This document shows positions 7,164-14,583 of a DNA stretch of 18,519 bases, piece after piece (the stretch's first letter is position 1; every line of letters begins with the position of its first letter). The notes under the pieces are model-generated. The model was not told the origin of the DNA, ran no database searches, and worked only from the letters and a program-made list of their open reading frames with translations. A program made the translations under genes and the position numbers. The stretch lies in the NCBI GenBank assembly GCA_002722525.1, contig PBMJ01000011.1, positions 26,614-45,132 on the forward strand, in the 5' to 3' direction. Origin of the DNA: Acidimicrobiaceae bacterium. Its GTDB lineage: Bacteria > Actinomycetota > Acidimicrobiia > Acidimicrobiales > UBA8592.

Positions 7164-8240
7164 ATGGAAAAATTCGGATTTGTAGGATTACCTAACGCAG
7201 GGAAATCCTCACTTTACAATGCACTAACTGGTGGATCAGCTCTCGCTGCGCCATACGCATTCGCTACAACTGACCCAAACGTCGGAGTAGCTAAAGTTTC
7301 TGATCACCGCCTCAAACTCCTTTCGAAAATGAGTCAATCCAAAAATACCGTCCACGCAAGCGTTCAATTTACAGACATCGGTGGATTAGTTGAAGGAGCC
7401 AGCCAAGGTGAAGGCCTCGGGAACCAGTTTTTAGCCAATATTCGTGAGGTGGATGCAATTGTCTACGTTCTTCGAGCATTTCAGGATTCAGATATTCCTG
7501 GCGATCCAGACCCACTTGAACAACTTCGTGTTTTGGAGATTGAACTAACTCTTGCGGACTTAGAAACATTAGAAAAACAAGTTGCAAAAAAAATCAAAGT
7601 AGCGCGCATCGACAAAAGTGTTGCAGCAGAAGTAGGCGCAATCCAGACCGCGCTAGAAGCTCTCTCTAACGGAACACCGATTTATCGAAGCGCTTTATCT
7701 AAAGAAGAGCTTAGTTTTTTAAGCCACTATTTCCTTCTTACAGCCAAACCTGTTCTTGCGATAGTGAACATTGGTGAAGACCAATTAGCTAATAGTGAAG
7801 AGCTAACAAAACCTGTGATAATAGAGCTTGAAGACAAAGCTGAAGTAATAAGTGCTTGTATCCAACTGGAGGCTGAAGCAGCTGAATTGCCTCTACATGA
7901 ACAGGTTGACCTTCTCGAAGGGCTAGGCCTCGGAGAGGGCGCTCTACCCAGATTCATTAAACAGGCATACCATATTTTGGGTTTGCGGACTTTTCTGACA
8001 ACAGGGGAAAAAGAAAGTCGAGCTTGGACCTTCCGCGAAGGCTCAACGGCACCTGAGGCAGCAGGAAGGATCCATACAGATTTCCAAAAAGGGTTTATTA
8101 GGGCTGAAACCATCAACTGGGAAATGTTGCTGGAATGTGGCGGCTGGTTCGAAGCACGAGAATCTGGGAAAGTAAGAGTCGAAGGAAAAGACTACATAGT
8201 GCAGGATGGGGATGTAATGGAGTTCCGTTTCAACGTCTAA
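7164..8240 (+). CDS. ychF: Redox-regulated ATPase YchF (Obg/OLA1 family)
   Basis: 358 residues, the normal YchF length (about 363 in E. coli). YchF is a ribosome-associated P-loop ATPase of the GTPase superfamily, linked to stress and translation control. Visible motifs are the P-loop GLPNAGKSS (8-16), switch region FATTDPN (33-39), G3 DIGG (71-74; most relatives have DIAG), GEGLGNQFL (82-90), and the diagnostic G4 variant NIGE (202-205) in place of NKxD, which explains ATP preference. The C-terminal TGS domain is intact from about residue 272, with TFLTTGEKESRAW, GRIHTDFQKGFIRAE and YIVQDGDVMEFRFNV. The start ATG has only a close GAGG three bases away; a TAGCCT hexamer nine bases upstream could instead support a leaderless transcript. 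It stands alone, 88 bases before rsmI. Confidence 0.96.
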   Translation: MEKFGFVGLPNAGKSSLYNALTGGSALAAPYAFATTDPNVGVAKVSDHRLKLLSKMSQSKNTVHASVQFTDIGGLVEGASQGEGLGNQFLANIREVDAIVYVLRAFQDSDIPGDPDPLEQLRVLEIELTLADLETLEKQVAKKIKVARIDKSVAAEVGAIQTALEALSNGTPIYRSALSKEELSFLSHYFLLTAKPVLAIVNIGEDQLANSEELTKPVIIELEDKAEVISACIQLEAEAAELPLHEQVDLLEGLGLGEGALPRFIKQAYHILGLRTFLTTGEKESRAWTFREGSTAPEAAGRIHTDFQKGFIRAETINWEMLLECGGWFEARESGKVRVEGKDYIVQDGDVMEFRFNV

Positions 8241-8288
8241 TTAGAGATTCCAGAATAAAAATACGGCTACTATCTTCTAAATGCGACA

Positions 8289-8305
8289 TACAAGAACTTC
8301 TTGTA
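8289..8305. promoter_or_regulatory. 17-base palindrome upstream of rsmI
   Basis: TACAAGAACTTCTTGTA is a perfect 8+1+8 palindrome, 23 bases before the rsmI start codon and 14 bases before its Shine-Dalgarno. No U-tract follows. It could bind a dimeric regulator near a promoter, or form a small hairpin in the rsmI leader. No recognised binding-site family was matched. Confidence 0.35.
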
Positions 8306-8328
8306 GTTACATGCGCTAGGAGGACCAT

Positions 8329-9171
8329 ATGAAGAACTCTGGACTAGTTCTTGTCGGTACTCCTATAGGCAATCTAGATGACATCTCGCTCAGAGCTAGC
8401 AACGAGCTAAAAACAGCTGATGCAATCTGCTGCGAAGACACGCGAAGAACAGGGAAATTACTCGCCCACCTTCAATGTGAACCTCGCCCACCTCTAATTA
8501 TCGTCAATGAGCACACCGAGAAGGAACAATGCAACAGCATTATTTCTAAGATTAAAGATGGCAAACGACTGGTGATGGTAACCGACGCAGGTATGCCTGC
8601 AATTTCTGACCCTGGAGAGTTCATAGTCCGCCAAGTTGCAGAGGCTGGTCTTCCTATCGAAGTTATCCCTGGGCCTTCTGCTGGTATTACTGCACTGGTA
8701 GGAAGCGGAATATCTCCAAGAAGATATCTCTTCGAAGGATTTCTACCAAGAAAGGGAGCTGGGCGCTCAAAAAGGCTTCAAGATATTTCTAACAGTCCAC
8801 ATACAATAATAATCTACGAGTCACCTCGAAGGATTAGCAAGACCTTGAATGACCTGGCCCAATATTTAGGTGAGAGTCGAAGAGCAGCAATTGCTCGAGA
8901 ATTAACAAAAATACATGAAGAGTACATTCGTGGAACTCTCGGTGAACTAGTCCAAGCATTATCGGCGAAAGAGCTTAGGGGCGAGATGGTGATTATCTTG
9001 GAAGGTGCATCAAAGCAGCAGGAGGTAACTTCAGAGGAGATACTTTCTGCGTTAAATGACGGAAAGAAACAAGGGATGTCAACAAGAGATGCAGTCAGAG
9101 AAGTTGCAGCTGTTACAGGAGCATCCAAAAGGAAAGTTTACGAACTCTATCTTTCGTCGGCGAGAAATTAG
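8329..9171 (+). CDS. rsmI: 16S rRNA (cytidine1402-2'-O)-methyltransferase RsmI
   Basis: 280 residues, full length. RsmI uses S-adenosylmethionine to 2'-O-methylate C1402 in the 16S decoding centre, paired in other bacteria with RsmH acting on N4 of the same base. Family motifs are clear: VGTPIGNLDDISLRA (9-23), CCEDTRRTGKLL (34-45), VTDAGMPAISDPG (84-96), PGPSA (114-118), then FEGFLPRKG and YESPRRI in the second half of the tetrapyrrole-methylase-like fold. The C-terminal stretch from about residue 225 is a small basic helical domain typical of RsmI. The start ATG has an ideal AGGAGG five bases upstream. It opens the actinobacterial run rsmI-metG-tatD and lies 43 bases before metG. Confidence 0.95.
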   Translation: MKNSGLVLVGTPIGNLDDISLRASNELKTADAICCEDTRRTGKLLAHLQCEPRPPLIIVNEHTEKEQCNSIISKIKDGKRLVMVTDAGMPAISDPGEFIVRQVAEAGLPIEVIPGPSAGITALVGSGISPRRYLFEGFLPRKGAGRSKRLQDISNSPHTIIIYESPRRISKTLNDLAQYLGESRRAAIARELTKIHEEYIRGTLGELVQALSAKELRGEMVIILEGASKQQEVTSEEILSALNDGKKQGMSTRDAVREVAAVTGASKRKVYELYLSSARN

Positions 9172-9214
9172 CTAAGGTGACTGACCTTTCAATAGGTGCG
9201 GTAACCTGCTAGAT

Positions 9215-10852
9215 ATGACCACTCCCGTACTTGTAGCTGTTGCCTGGCCGTATGCCTCAGGTTCCCGTCACCTTGGCCACCTTGCTGGGGCTTATTTGCC
9301 TTCCGATATCTTTGCGCGCCAGCAGCGTATGGTTGGAAACGAAGTCCTTATGGTAAGCGGATCTGACGTTCACGGCACTCCGATAACGGTAAGAGCTGAT
9401 GAAGAAGGAGTAACTCCACAGGATATTGTCGACCGGTATCACAATGAATTTCTTGATCAGTGGGATCAATTGGGCATTGCATGGGACCTTTATACGACTA
9501 CAGGAACTCATAATCATTCTGAAGTGACTCAAGAAATGTTTCTGGCCCAGTTGGAACGTGGATATATTGACCGCCGGACCAGTAAGCAACTATATGACGT
9601 CGAGGTAAAAAGATTCCTTCCAGATCGTTATGTTGAAGGAACATGCCCTCACTGCGGCGGAAATGAAGCACGCGGAGATCAGTGCGATAACTGCGGGAAG
9701 ACTTACGACGCGACCGAGCTGATTAATCCGAGGTCAAAAATGTCATCTTCCACTCCGGTGCTTCGAGAAACTGAACATTTTTACTTCCGTTATTCCGACT
9801 TCAACGATTCCCTCGAAACCTTTCTGGATTCCAAGGAAGGGTGGAGAAACCATGTAATCAATTTTGCACTGGGATGGCTTCGAGAAGAAGGGCTTATTGA
9901 TAGGGCTATTACCAGAGACCTTGATTGGGGAATTGAGTTACCTGTTGACGACCTTGGTGAAGGAAAAAGAATCTATGTTTGGTACGACGCAGTCATTGGC
10001 TACCTTTCTGCATCCAAAGAGTGGGCAGAGCGACAAGGAACTCCAGACAGGTGGAAACACTGGTGGCATAACGATGAATCACGGCATGTGTATTTTATTG
10101 GGAAGGATAATATCCCATTTCATGCTTTATTCTGGCCAGCCCAACTAATGGCTGTAGGAGAGCAAATAGCTGGCAAAGAGCTTCACCTGCCAGATGACAT
10201 TCCTGCGAATCAATACGTCACTTTTAAAGGAGGTAAGGCGTCGGCTAGTAGAGGAGTCGGGATGACCATCGAGGAAGGGCTTAAACATTTTCAAGCAGAT
10301 GCACTTCGGTATGCCCTCGCGTCGAACTTCCCCGAACAAGCTGACACCGAAATCTCATATGAAGAGATAGTCAGACGCGTTAATGAAGAATTGGTAGCGA
10401 ATTGGGGAAACCTAGTCAATCGAGTCTTATCCATGACACATAAGACCTGCGGCGGAGCTGTTGCTGAACCCGGAAAGTTAACCAAAGATGATACGACCCT
10501 ACTTGCGTTTATCGATCGCTCGCTTGAAGAGTCTGCCGAGCTATTCGAAATCGTCGAGTTACGTGCTGCATTACGTAAAGGGATGGAGGCAGCCCAAGCA
10601 GCGAACAGGTACCTCAACGCAACAGAACCTTGGAAACTAGTAAAGACTGATCCGGATCGAGCTCGAACTATTCTCTACGTTGCTCTAAGTGCAATTAACG
10701 GAATTCGCGTGATGCTCAGTCCATTCCTTCCGTTTACTTCTGAGAAACTTGATGACCTTTTAGGGCACCCAGAAGACTGGTCTAGAGTTCCCCTGACTGC
10801 TGGTTTACCCATCCCTAAACCTACTCCGCTCTTCAACAAGATTGAGGCTTGA
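9215..10852 (+). CDS. metG: Methionyl-tRNA synthetase
   Basis: 545 residues; class I aminoacyl-tRNA synthetase charging tRNA-Met. The HIGH-type motif is HLGH (19-22), after AWPYASGS. A four-cysteine zinc knuckle (Cys144, 147, 157, 160 in CPHCGG and CDNCG) interrupts the catalytic core as in the E. coli-type enzyme. WYDAVIGYLSASKEW and FIGKDNIPFHALFWPAQ are strongly conserved MetRS segments. The KMSKS position reads KASAS (341-345, followed by RGVGM), keeping the first lysine but losing the second; a related variant, KFSSSR, is what I recall from actinobacterial MetRS. No C-terminal tRNA-binding (EMAP-like) dimerisation domain is present. There is no Shine-Dalgarno; TAACCT seven bases before the ATG suggests a leaderless transcript. 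tatD follows seven bases after the stop. Confidence 0.96.
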   Translation: MTTPVLVAVAWPYASGSRHLGHLAGAYLPSDIFARQQRMVGNEVLMVSGSDVHGTPITVRADEEGVTPQDIVDRYHNEFLDQWDQLGIAWDLYTTTGTHNHSEVTQEMFLAQLERGYIDRRTSKQLYDVEVKRFLPDRYVEGTCPHCGGNEARGDQCDNCGKTYDATELINPRSKMSSSTPVLRETEHFYFRYSDFNDSLETFLDSKEGWRNHVINFALGWLREEGLIDRAITRDLDWGIELPVDDLGEGKRIYVWYDAVIGYLSASKEWAERQGTPDRWKHWWHNDESRHVYFIGKDNIPFHALFWPAQLMAVGEQIAGKELHLPDDIPANQYVTFKGGKASASRGVGMTIEEGLKHFQADALRYALASNFPEQADTEISYEEIVRRVNEELVANWGNLVNRVLSMTHKTCGGAVAEPGKLTKDDTTLLAFIDRSLEESAELFEIVELRAALRKGMEAAQAANRYLNATEPWKLVKTDPDRARTILYVALSAINGIRVMLSPFLPFTSEKLDDLLGHPEDWSRVPLTAGLPIPKPTPLFNKIEA

Positions 10853-10859
10853 AAGCAAG

Positions 10860-11663
10860 ATGAGTTTCCAACAGGTGCAAGACATATCTCTGAAATGGGT
10901 AGATAACCATTGCCACATAGAAAACAGCCATGAAGGTAGAGAAGAGATACAAAGCGCGAAAAATGTGGGTGTAAAAAAACTAATTAATGTAGGAACCGAT
11001 CTTGAAACATCTCGGGAAGTGATTACATTCTCGCAGGAATTTCCCGATTCCGTCTTCTCTACAGCTGGAGTTCATCCTCATGAAGCCTCACAGGGGCTGG
11101 AAGGCATCAAAGAGCTTCTCGAAGACCCCAGTGTCGTCGCAGTAGGAGAATGCGGACTGGATTACCACTACAATCATTCACCCCCTGCTGCTCAAAGAAC
11201 AGTTTTTGCAGAACACATTGATCTCGCTCATGAATTCGATTTACCGCTTGTAATCCATGCAAGAGATGCTTGGGATGAAATATTTGACATCCTGAAGTCA
11301 AAAGAGCCACCTTCTCGAACTGTCTTTCACTGCTTCACCGGAGGTCCAAAGGAGGCAGAAACAGCACTTAATCTCGGTGCTTTATTGTCCTTCTCTGGGA
11401 TAGTGACCTTCAAAAATGCCCAAGATAACCTTGAGGCTATGCTCGAAACCCCAATCGACCAATTCATGATAGAAACGGATTCACCATACTTAGCGCCGGT
11501 TCCTTTACGTGGTCGACAGAATACGCCAAGCAATTTGCCGATAATCGGCCGATTTATAGCTGAACAGAGAAAAGTAGATCTGAAGACCCTTTCTGAACAG
11601 GTATGGCTAACGACCCATGCTTTTTATGGCCTCCCATCAGATGACTCTAGGAAAAGTAGCTGA
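10860..11663 (+). CDS. tatD: TatD-family metal-dependent DNase
   Basis: 267 residues from the ATG at 10860. TatD proteins are TIM-barrel metal-dependent hydrolases with 3'-5' exonuclease activity, linked to DNA repair and nucleic acid turnover. Metal-site residues are present in order: His17 and His19 (DNHCH), Glu96 (VGECGLDYHY), His132 (LVIHARDAW), His156 (VFHCFTGG) and Asp206 (IETDSPYLAP). The ATG, seven bases after the metG stop, is chosen over a TTG at 10842 that overlaps metG; the ATG leaves the usual short lead before the first strand, though its Shine-Dalgarno (GAAAG) is weak. Coupled translation with metG is likely. The order metG-tatD followed by a wall hydrolase and ksgA is conserved in Actinomycetota. 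Confidence 0.94.
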   Translation: MSFQQVQDISLKWVDNHCHIENSHEGREEIQSAKNVGVKKLINVGTDLETSREVITFSQEFPDSVFSTAGVHPHEASQGLEGIKELLEDPSVVAVGECGLDYHYNHSPPAAQRTVFAEHIDLAHEFDLPLVIHARDAWDEIFDILKSKEPPSRTVFHCFTGGPKEAETALNLGALLSFSGIVTFKNAQDNLEAMLETPIDQFMIETDSPYLAPVPLRGRQNTPSNLPIIGRFIAEQRKVDLKTLSEQVWLTTHAFYGLPSDDSRKSS

Positions 11664-11687
11664 ATCTTGACCTATGAACCGTCAGTG

Positions 11688-11717
11688 TTGCCAATTTTGT
11701 GAAAACAACCACATAAT
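11688..11717 (+). promoter_or_regulatory. Promoter of the lytic transglycosylase gene
   Basis: TTGCCA (11688-11693) and CATAAT (11712-11717) each match five of six bases of the sigma70-type consensus and are 18 bases apart. Transcription would begin near 11724, leaving a 25-base leader that contains GGAGG (11737-11741) seven bases before the CTG at 11749. This supports initiation well upstream of the first in-frame ATG at 11914. Confidence 0.55.
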
Positions 11718-11748
11718 AGAGACGTAGCAGCTAGGCGGAGGTTAAGCG

Positions 11749-12594
11749 CTGGAAGAACAGACGGGGTACCGAATACTGAGCGCGTTACGGTTTCCTCTTG
11801 TAGCGATATTTATCGTACTTCTCTCGGTAGCTTCTGTCGTCGTATCGCTTACTGGACCCAGTGGGCCGCAATCACTCGAACCTGCGCGAAGTCAAGAGAG
11901 TCTTTCTTCGATAATGAAGCTCACCTCAGTAGATATACAAACTGATCCAGGCTATTTAAATTCTGATCGTCAAGAAGCGGAAGCAGAGCTACCCGTTTCC
12001 AAGACATCGCCAAAAGCCGAAGTCACTCTTCCAACGCAGTCTGAAAGTGGTATTTCCAAAGAAGCAACTGTTGCCTCCTCCTCGTTTGTACCAAATTACG
12101 TTGGGAAGGGCGATGAGATGAAACTCACTGCCAGCTTTACTCCTGTTCAAATATATTCCCAGCCTTCTCTTGCACCTTCCCAGCCTGCCCCTGCACCTTC
12201 CCAGCCTGCCCCTGCACCTTCCCAGCCTGCCCCTACATCTCCACCTGAAGCCGAGCCATATGACCCTGGAGTAAATGAAACGTTTATTCCTAATGTAGAG
12301 AGATGGCGGAATGATGTTGTAGCAGCTATAGCCGCATACGGTGGGCCGGCCAGTGAAGTCGACTTATTCCTCACGATTATGCATCGAGAAAGTAGAGGGC
12401 AGCCAGATGCTACCAACCCAACGAGCGGCGCTGCCGGTTTGATGCAACATATGCCCCAATACTGGGACCAAAGGGCTATTTCCGCCGGATACGCAGGGGC
12501 AAGCCCATATGATCCAATTGCAAACATAAACGTGAGTGCATGGCTGCTGTATCAGGCAGCCGGTGGAGGATGGGGCCACTGGTCAACATACTAG
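11749..12594 (+). CDS. Membrane-anchored lytic transglycosylase (SLT-type), in the rpfB position
   Basis: Read from the CTG at 11749 this is a 281-residue cell wall enzyme. Residues 15-34 (FPLVAIFIVLLSVASVVVSL) form a membrane anchor or signal peptide. A low-complexity extracytoplasmic linker follows, with APSQPAP repeats (about 142-162). The C-terminal domain from about residue 180 is a soluble lytic transglycosylase fold: IMHRESRGQPDATNP holds the probable catalytic Glu214, then GAAGLMQHMPQYW and AWLLYQAAGGGWGHW. Such enzymes cleave peptidoglycan glycan strands. The first in-frame ATG (11914) would remove the export signal. CTG has GGAGG at ideal spacing plus an upstream promoter, and the frame is closed by a stop at 11743, so CTG is the best start. 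The gene lies between tatD and ksgA, the slot of the resuscitation-promoting factor rpfB in many relatives. Confidence 0.85.
   Translation: MEEQTGYRILSALRFPLVAIFIVLLSVASVVVSLTGPSGPQSLEPARSQESLSSIMKLTSVDIQTDPGYLNSDRQEAEAELPVSKTSPKAEVTLPTQSESGISKEATVASSSFVPNYVGKGDEMKLTASFTPVQIYSQPSLAPSQPAPAPSQPAPAPSQPAPTSPPEAEPYDPGVNETFIPNVERWRNDVVAAIAAYGGPASEVDLFLTIMHRESRGQPDATNPTSGAAGLMQHMPQYWDQRAISAGYAGASPYDPIANINVSAWLLYQAAGGGWGHWSTY
12171..12233 (+). repeat. Three perfect 21-base tandem repeats in the transglycosylase linker
   Basis: Three identical 21-base units, each starting TGCACCTTCC, lie at 12171-12191, 12192-12212 and 12213-12233, with a degenerate partial copy just upstream. Each encodes seven residues of the Pro/Ala/Ser/Gln-rich linker (APSQPAP pattern). 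The unit is a multiple of three, so gain or loss of copies would change linker length without a frameshift. Perfect identity implies recent duplication. Confidence 0.95.
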
Positions 12595-12682
12595 CCAATA
12601 CCCTGTCAAGAAATTTTAAAACGAATTCTATGAAAAAATTTGATACCAGTTTTCCGCTTCTTCAATCGAAATTCAACTGATT

Positions 12683-13528
12683 ATGATGATGGGCATTAGC
12701 GAAGTTCGATTCCTCTTAGATCGACATTCTATAGTCCCATCACGCTCTCTAGGTCAAAACTTTGTCGTCGATCCAAATATCGTTAGAAAAATAGTTCGAT
12801 TAGCTGAACTGAGACCTGAGGACCAAGTACTAGAAATTGGTCCTGGCATCGGAGCTTTAACCTGCGGGCTAGTCGAAACAAAACGGGTAGTTGCTATTGA
12901 ATTTGATCGCTATCTCCTGCCGCCACTTAATGAAATGCTACAGGAAGCTGAGATGTTGGAGAAAACTGAAATTCTTCATGCAGACGCAATGGAAATTAAA
13001 TGGGGTGAGTTTTTCTCAACGAGGCCTGGTGTGTGGAAAATGATCTCGAATTTGCCATACAACATAAGCTCGACCCTACTGCTAAATATTTTAGACCATG
13101 CCCCGCAAGTTGCAGAGGGTTTAGTTATGGTGCAACGCGAGGTGGGAGAACGATTTGCAGCAAGCCCTGGAACTGCTAGCTATGGGATCCCCTCGGTTAA
13201 AGCACAGTATTGGTCAGAAGTTTCAATTGTTGGCAACGTACCACCGAAGGTATTTTTCCCGGCTCCAAAGATAGATTCGGTCCTGCTCAAATTTTCTCGG
13301 CGTTTAAATCTTGAGAAAGTTGATCTGGAGCTAATGTGGCGACTGGTCAAAACAGGATTTGGTCAAAGAAGAAAAATGCTCAGAAAATCTCTAAGGAGTC
13401 ATATAGGCTCAGCTGAGTTTAATTCAGCTGGACTTGATCCAAAATCCCGTCCTCAGGATCTAACGGTAGATGATTGGGTATCTTTAGCAAACGCAGCCCA
13501 ATATGGAGAACATAGTGACAGCAAATAA
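12683..13528 (+). CDS. ksgA: 16S rRNA dimethyladenosine transferase KsgA/RsmA
   Basis: 281 residues. KsgA dimethylates two adjacent adenosines in the 16S helix 45 loop and acts as a late 30S assembly checkpoint. Motifs: SLGQNFVVDPN (22-32), SAM-binding VLEIGPGIGALT (49-60), acidic AIEFDRY (71-77) and catalytic NLPYN (123-127), then VQREVGERFAASPG. The C-terminal domain with GFGQRRKMLRKSL is intact. Three ATG codons stand in a row (12683, 12686, 12689), so the exact start is uncertain by two codons. No Shine-Dalgarno is seen, so leaderless or weak initiation is possible. The 3' end overlaps ispE, as in other actinobacteria where ksgA and ispE are adjacent. Confidence 0.95.
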   Translation: MMMGISEVRFLLDRHSIVPSRSLGQNFVVDPNIVRKIVRLAELRPEDQVLEIGPGIGALTCGLVETKRVVAIEFDRYLLPPLNEMLQEAEMLEKTEILHADAMEIKWGEFFSTRPGVWKMISNLPYNISSTLLLNILDHAPQVAEGLVMVQREVGERFAASPGTASYGIPSVKAQYWSEVSIVGNVPPKVFFPAPKIDSVLLKFSRRLNLEKVDLELMWRLVKTGFGQRRKMLRKSLRSHIGSAEFNSAGLDPKSRPQDLTVDDWVSLANAAQYGEHSDSK

Positions 13529-14261
13529 AGGCGTGAAAGTTGTTTCCCCTGCGAAGTTAACCTTATCCCTGCAAATCACAGGTAGGAGAGAAGACGGATA
13601 CCATTTTATTGAGTCTGAGATGGTGACAATCGACTTGGTCGACTCTGTGTTCCTTAAGGAGGGTGAAAGGAAAGTCACCTACGAAGGCAAATACCCCATT
13701 AACCCTCATGCCAAAGAAGATTTAGTTCTTCGAGCTTTGAACTTCCTTGATGTTGATTCGGTAGTCACTGTTAGCAAAAGTATTCCTCCCCAAGGCGGCT
13801 TAGGAGGAGGCTCAGGTAATGCTGCAACAGTCCTTAGATACTTTGGATATTCGGATCTTGAGAAAGCAGTCAAGCTCGGAGCAGATGTGCCGTTTAACAT
13901 TAAAGGGGGAAGAGCACGAGTTGCAGGAATCGGAGAAATTATTGAACCACTTACCTATAAAGAAATAACCTTTACGCTTCTCATACCAGATATTGGTTGC
14001 TCAACAACGGAGGTTTATAAGAAATGGGATCAGTTGGGGGGGCCTAAGGGGGAAAATGGAAATGATCTAGAGCAAGCTGCGTTACAGGTAAGCCCCGAGC
14101 TTTCCAAATGGAGAGATAAATTAGCAAAGCACACTGGGTTACAACCTAAACTAGCTGGCAGTGGGTCGACATGGTTTGTCGAGGGCTATTTCCCAGGTCA
14201 GGGATTTATAACAGCAAGAACCCTTCCATCATTTGACAAGACCTCGCCTAGCGAATTGTAA
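13515..14261 (+). CDS. ispE: 4-diphosphocytidyl-2-C-methyl-D-erythritol kinase IspE (short form)
   Basis: IspE phosphorylates CDP-methylerythritol in the MEP pathway to isoprenoids. GHMP-kinase features are present: PAKLTL with the N-terminal lysine, GRREDGYHFIESEM, the ATP loop PPQGGLGGGSGNAA (about residues 91-104), the catalytic-base stretch GADVPF (Asp124) and the C-terminal AGSGSTWF. From GTG 13515 it is 248 residues, shorter than the 283 of the E. coli enzyme, with compact segments before the ATP loop and in the C-terminal half. GTG is preferred over the ATG at 13503 because GGAG lies six bases before it and nothing precedes the ATG; both overlap the end of ksgA, implying coupling. All key motifs survive, so it is probably active. 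bS22 converges from the right. Confidence 0.9.
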   Translation: MTANKGVKVVSPAKLTLSLQITGRREDGYHFIESEMVTIDLVDSVFLKEGERKVTYEGKYPINPHAKEDLVLRALNFLDVDSVVTVSKSIPPQGGLGGGSGNAATVLRYFGYSDLEKAVKLGADVPFNIKGGRARVAGIGEIIEPLTYKEITFTLLIPDIGCSTTEVYKKWDQLGGPKGENGNDLEQAALQVSPELSKWRDKLAKHTGLQPKLAGSGSTWFVEGYFPGQGFITARTLPSFDKTSPSEL

Positions 14262-14291
14262 CCCTAGGAAATTCTAGTAGTGAAGATTTAT

Positions 14292-14390
14292 TTACTTTCC
14301 GCGTTGGCGCTGAGCGCGAGTTCGTTTCAGCATCTTTCGGTGCTTCTTCTTCCTCATCCTCTTTCGCCTTTTTTTAATAAGTGAACCCAT
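14292..14390 (-). CDS. Very small ribosomal protein, bS22-like (AURKAIP1/COX24 domain, 32 residues)
   Basis: A 32-codon gene from ATG 14390 to TAA 14292. The peptide starts MGSLIKKRRKRMRKKKHRK and ends LKRTRAQRQRGK, so it is almost entirely Arg/Lys. The pattern MGS-V/L-IKKRRKRM-KKKHRK-LL-RTR-Q-RR is what I recall of bS22, the short 30S protein seen in mycobacterial ribosome structures and annotated as an AURKAIP1/COX24-domain protein in Actinomycetota. No Shine-Dalgarno precedes it. TATGTT (14405-14400) sits nine bases before the ATG, as expected for a -10 box of a leaderless message. The gene converges with ispE, 30 bases away, and diverges from tRNA-Gln. The 190 bases between it and the tRNA show nothing else I can name. 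Confidence 0.82.
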   Translation of the reverse strand: MGSLIKKRRKRMRKKKHRKMLKRTRAQRQRGK

Positions 14391-14583
14391 AGGCGGTCTA
14401 ACATACTGCAAAAAAACCCTAAATGCGCGTTATTGCTAGCATTCATCATTTGCTGGCTCTCAGATATTTAGTTTGATCGAAAAGCTCTTTCGAATTTCTG
14501 GCTCAAAAGGTAAATAATTCAACTAAGCGAATGTCTAAATACACGATTGGGCTGGAAATACGGTAGGTTCATTAGACATACAA

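Noticed and set aside
10842..10859. TTG start for tatD inside metG
   Set aside because: No Shine-Dalgarno precedes it; the ATG at 10860 fits the family N-terminus and operon spacing.
12171..12233. CRISPR-like short repeats
   Set aside because: The units are directly adjacent with no spacers and are in frame with a coding linker, so this is a protein tandem repeat.
12147..12527. Minus-strand 126-codon frame with GAGWE repeats
   Set aside because: It is the antisense shadow of the transglycosylase linker repeat, with no ribosome binding site and no recognisable domain.
13503..13514. ATG start for ispE
   Set aside because: Nothing resembling a ribosome binding site precedes it, while the GTG at 13515 has GGAG six bases upstream. 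The difference is only four residues, so it is not excluded.
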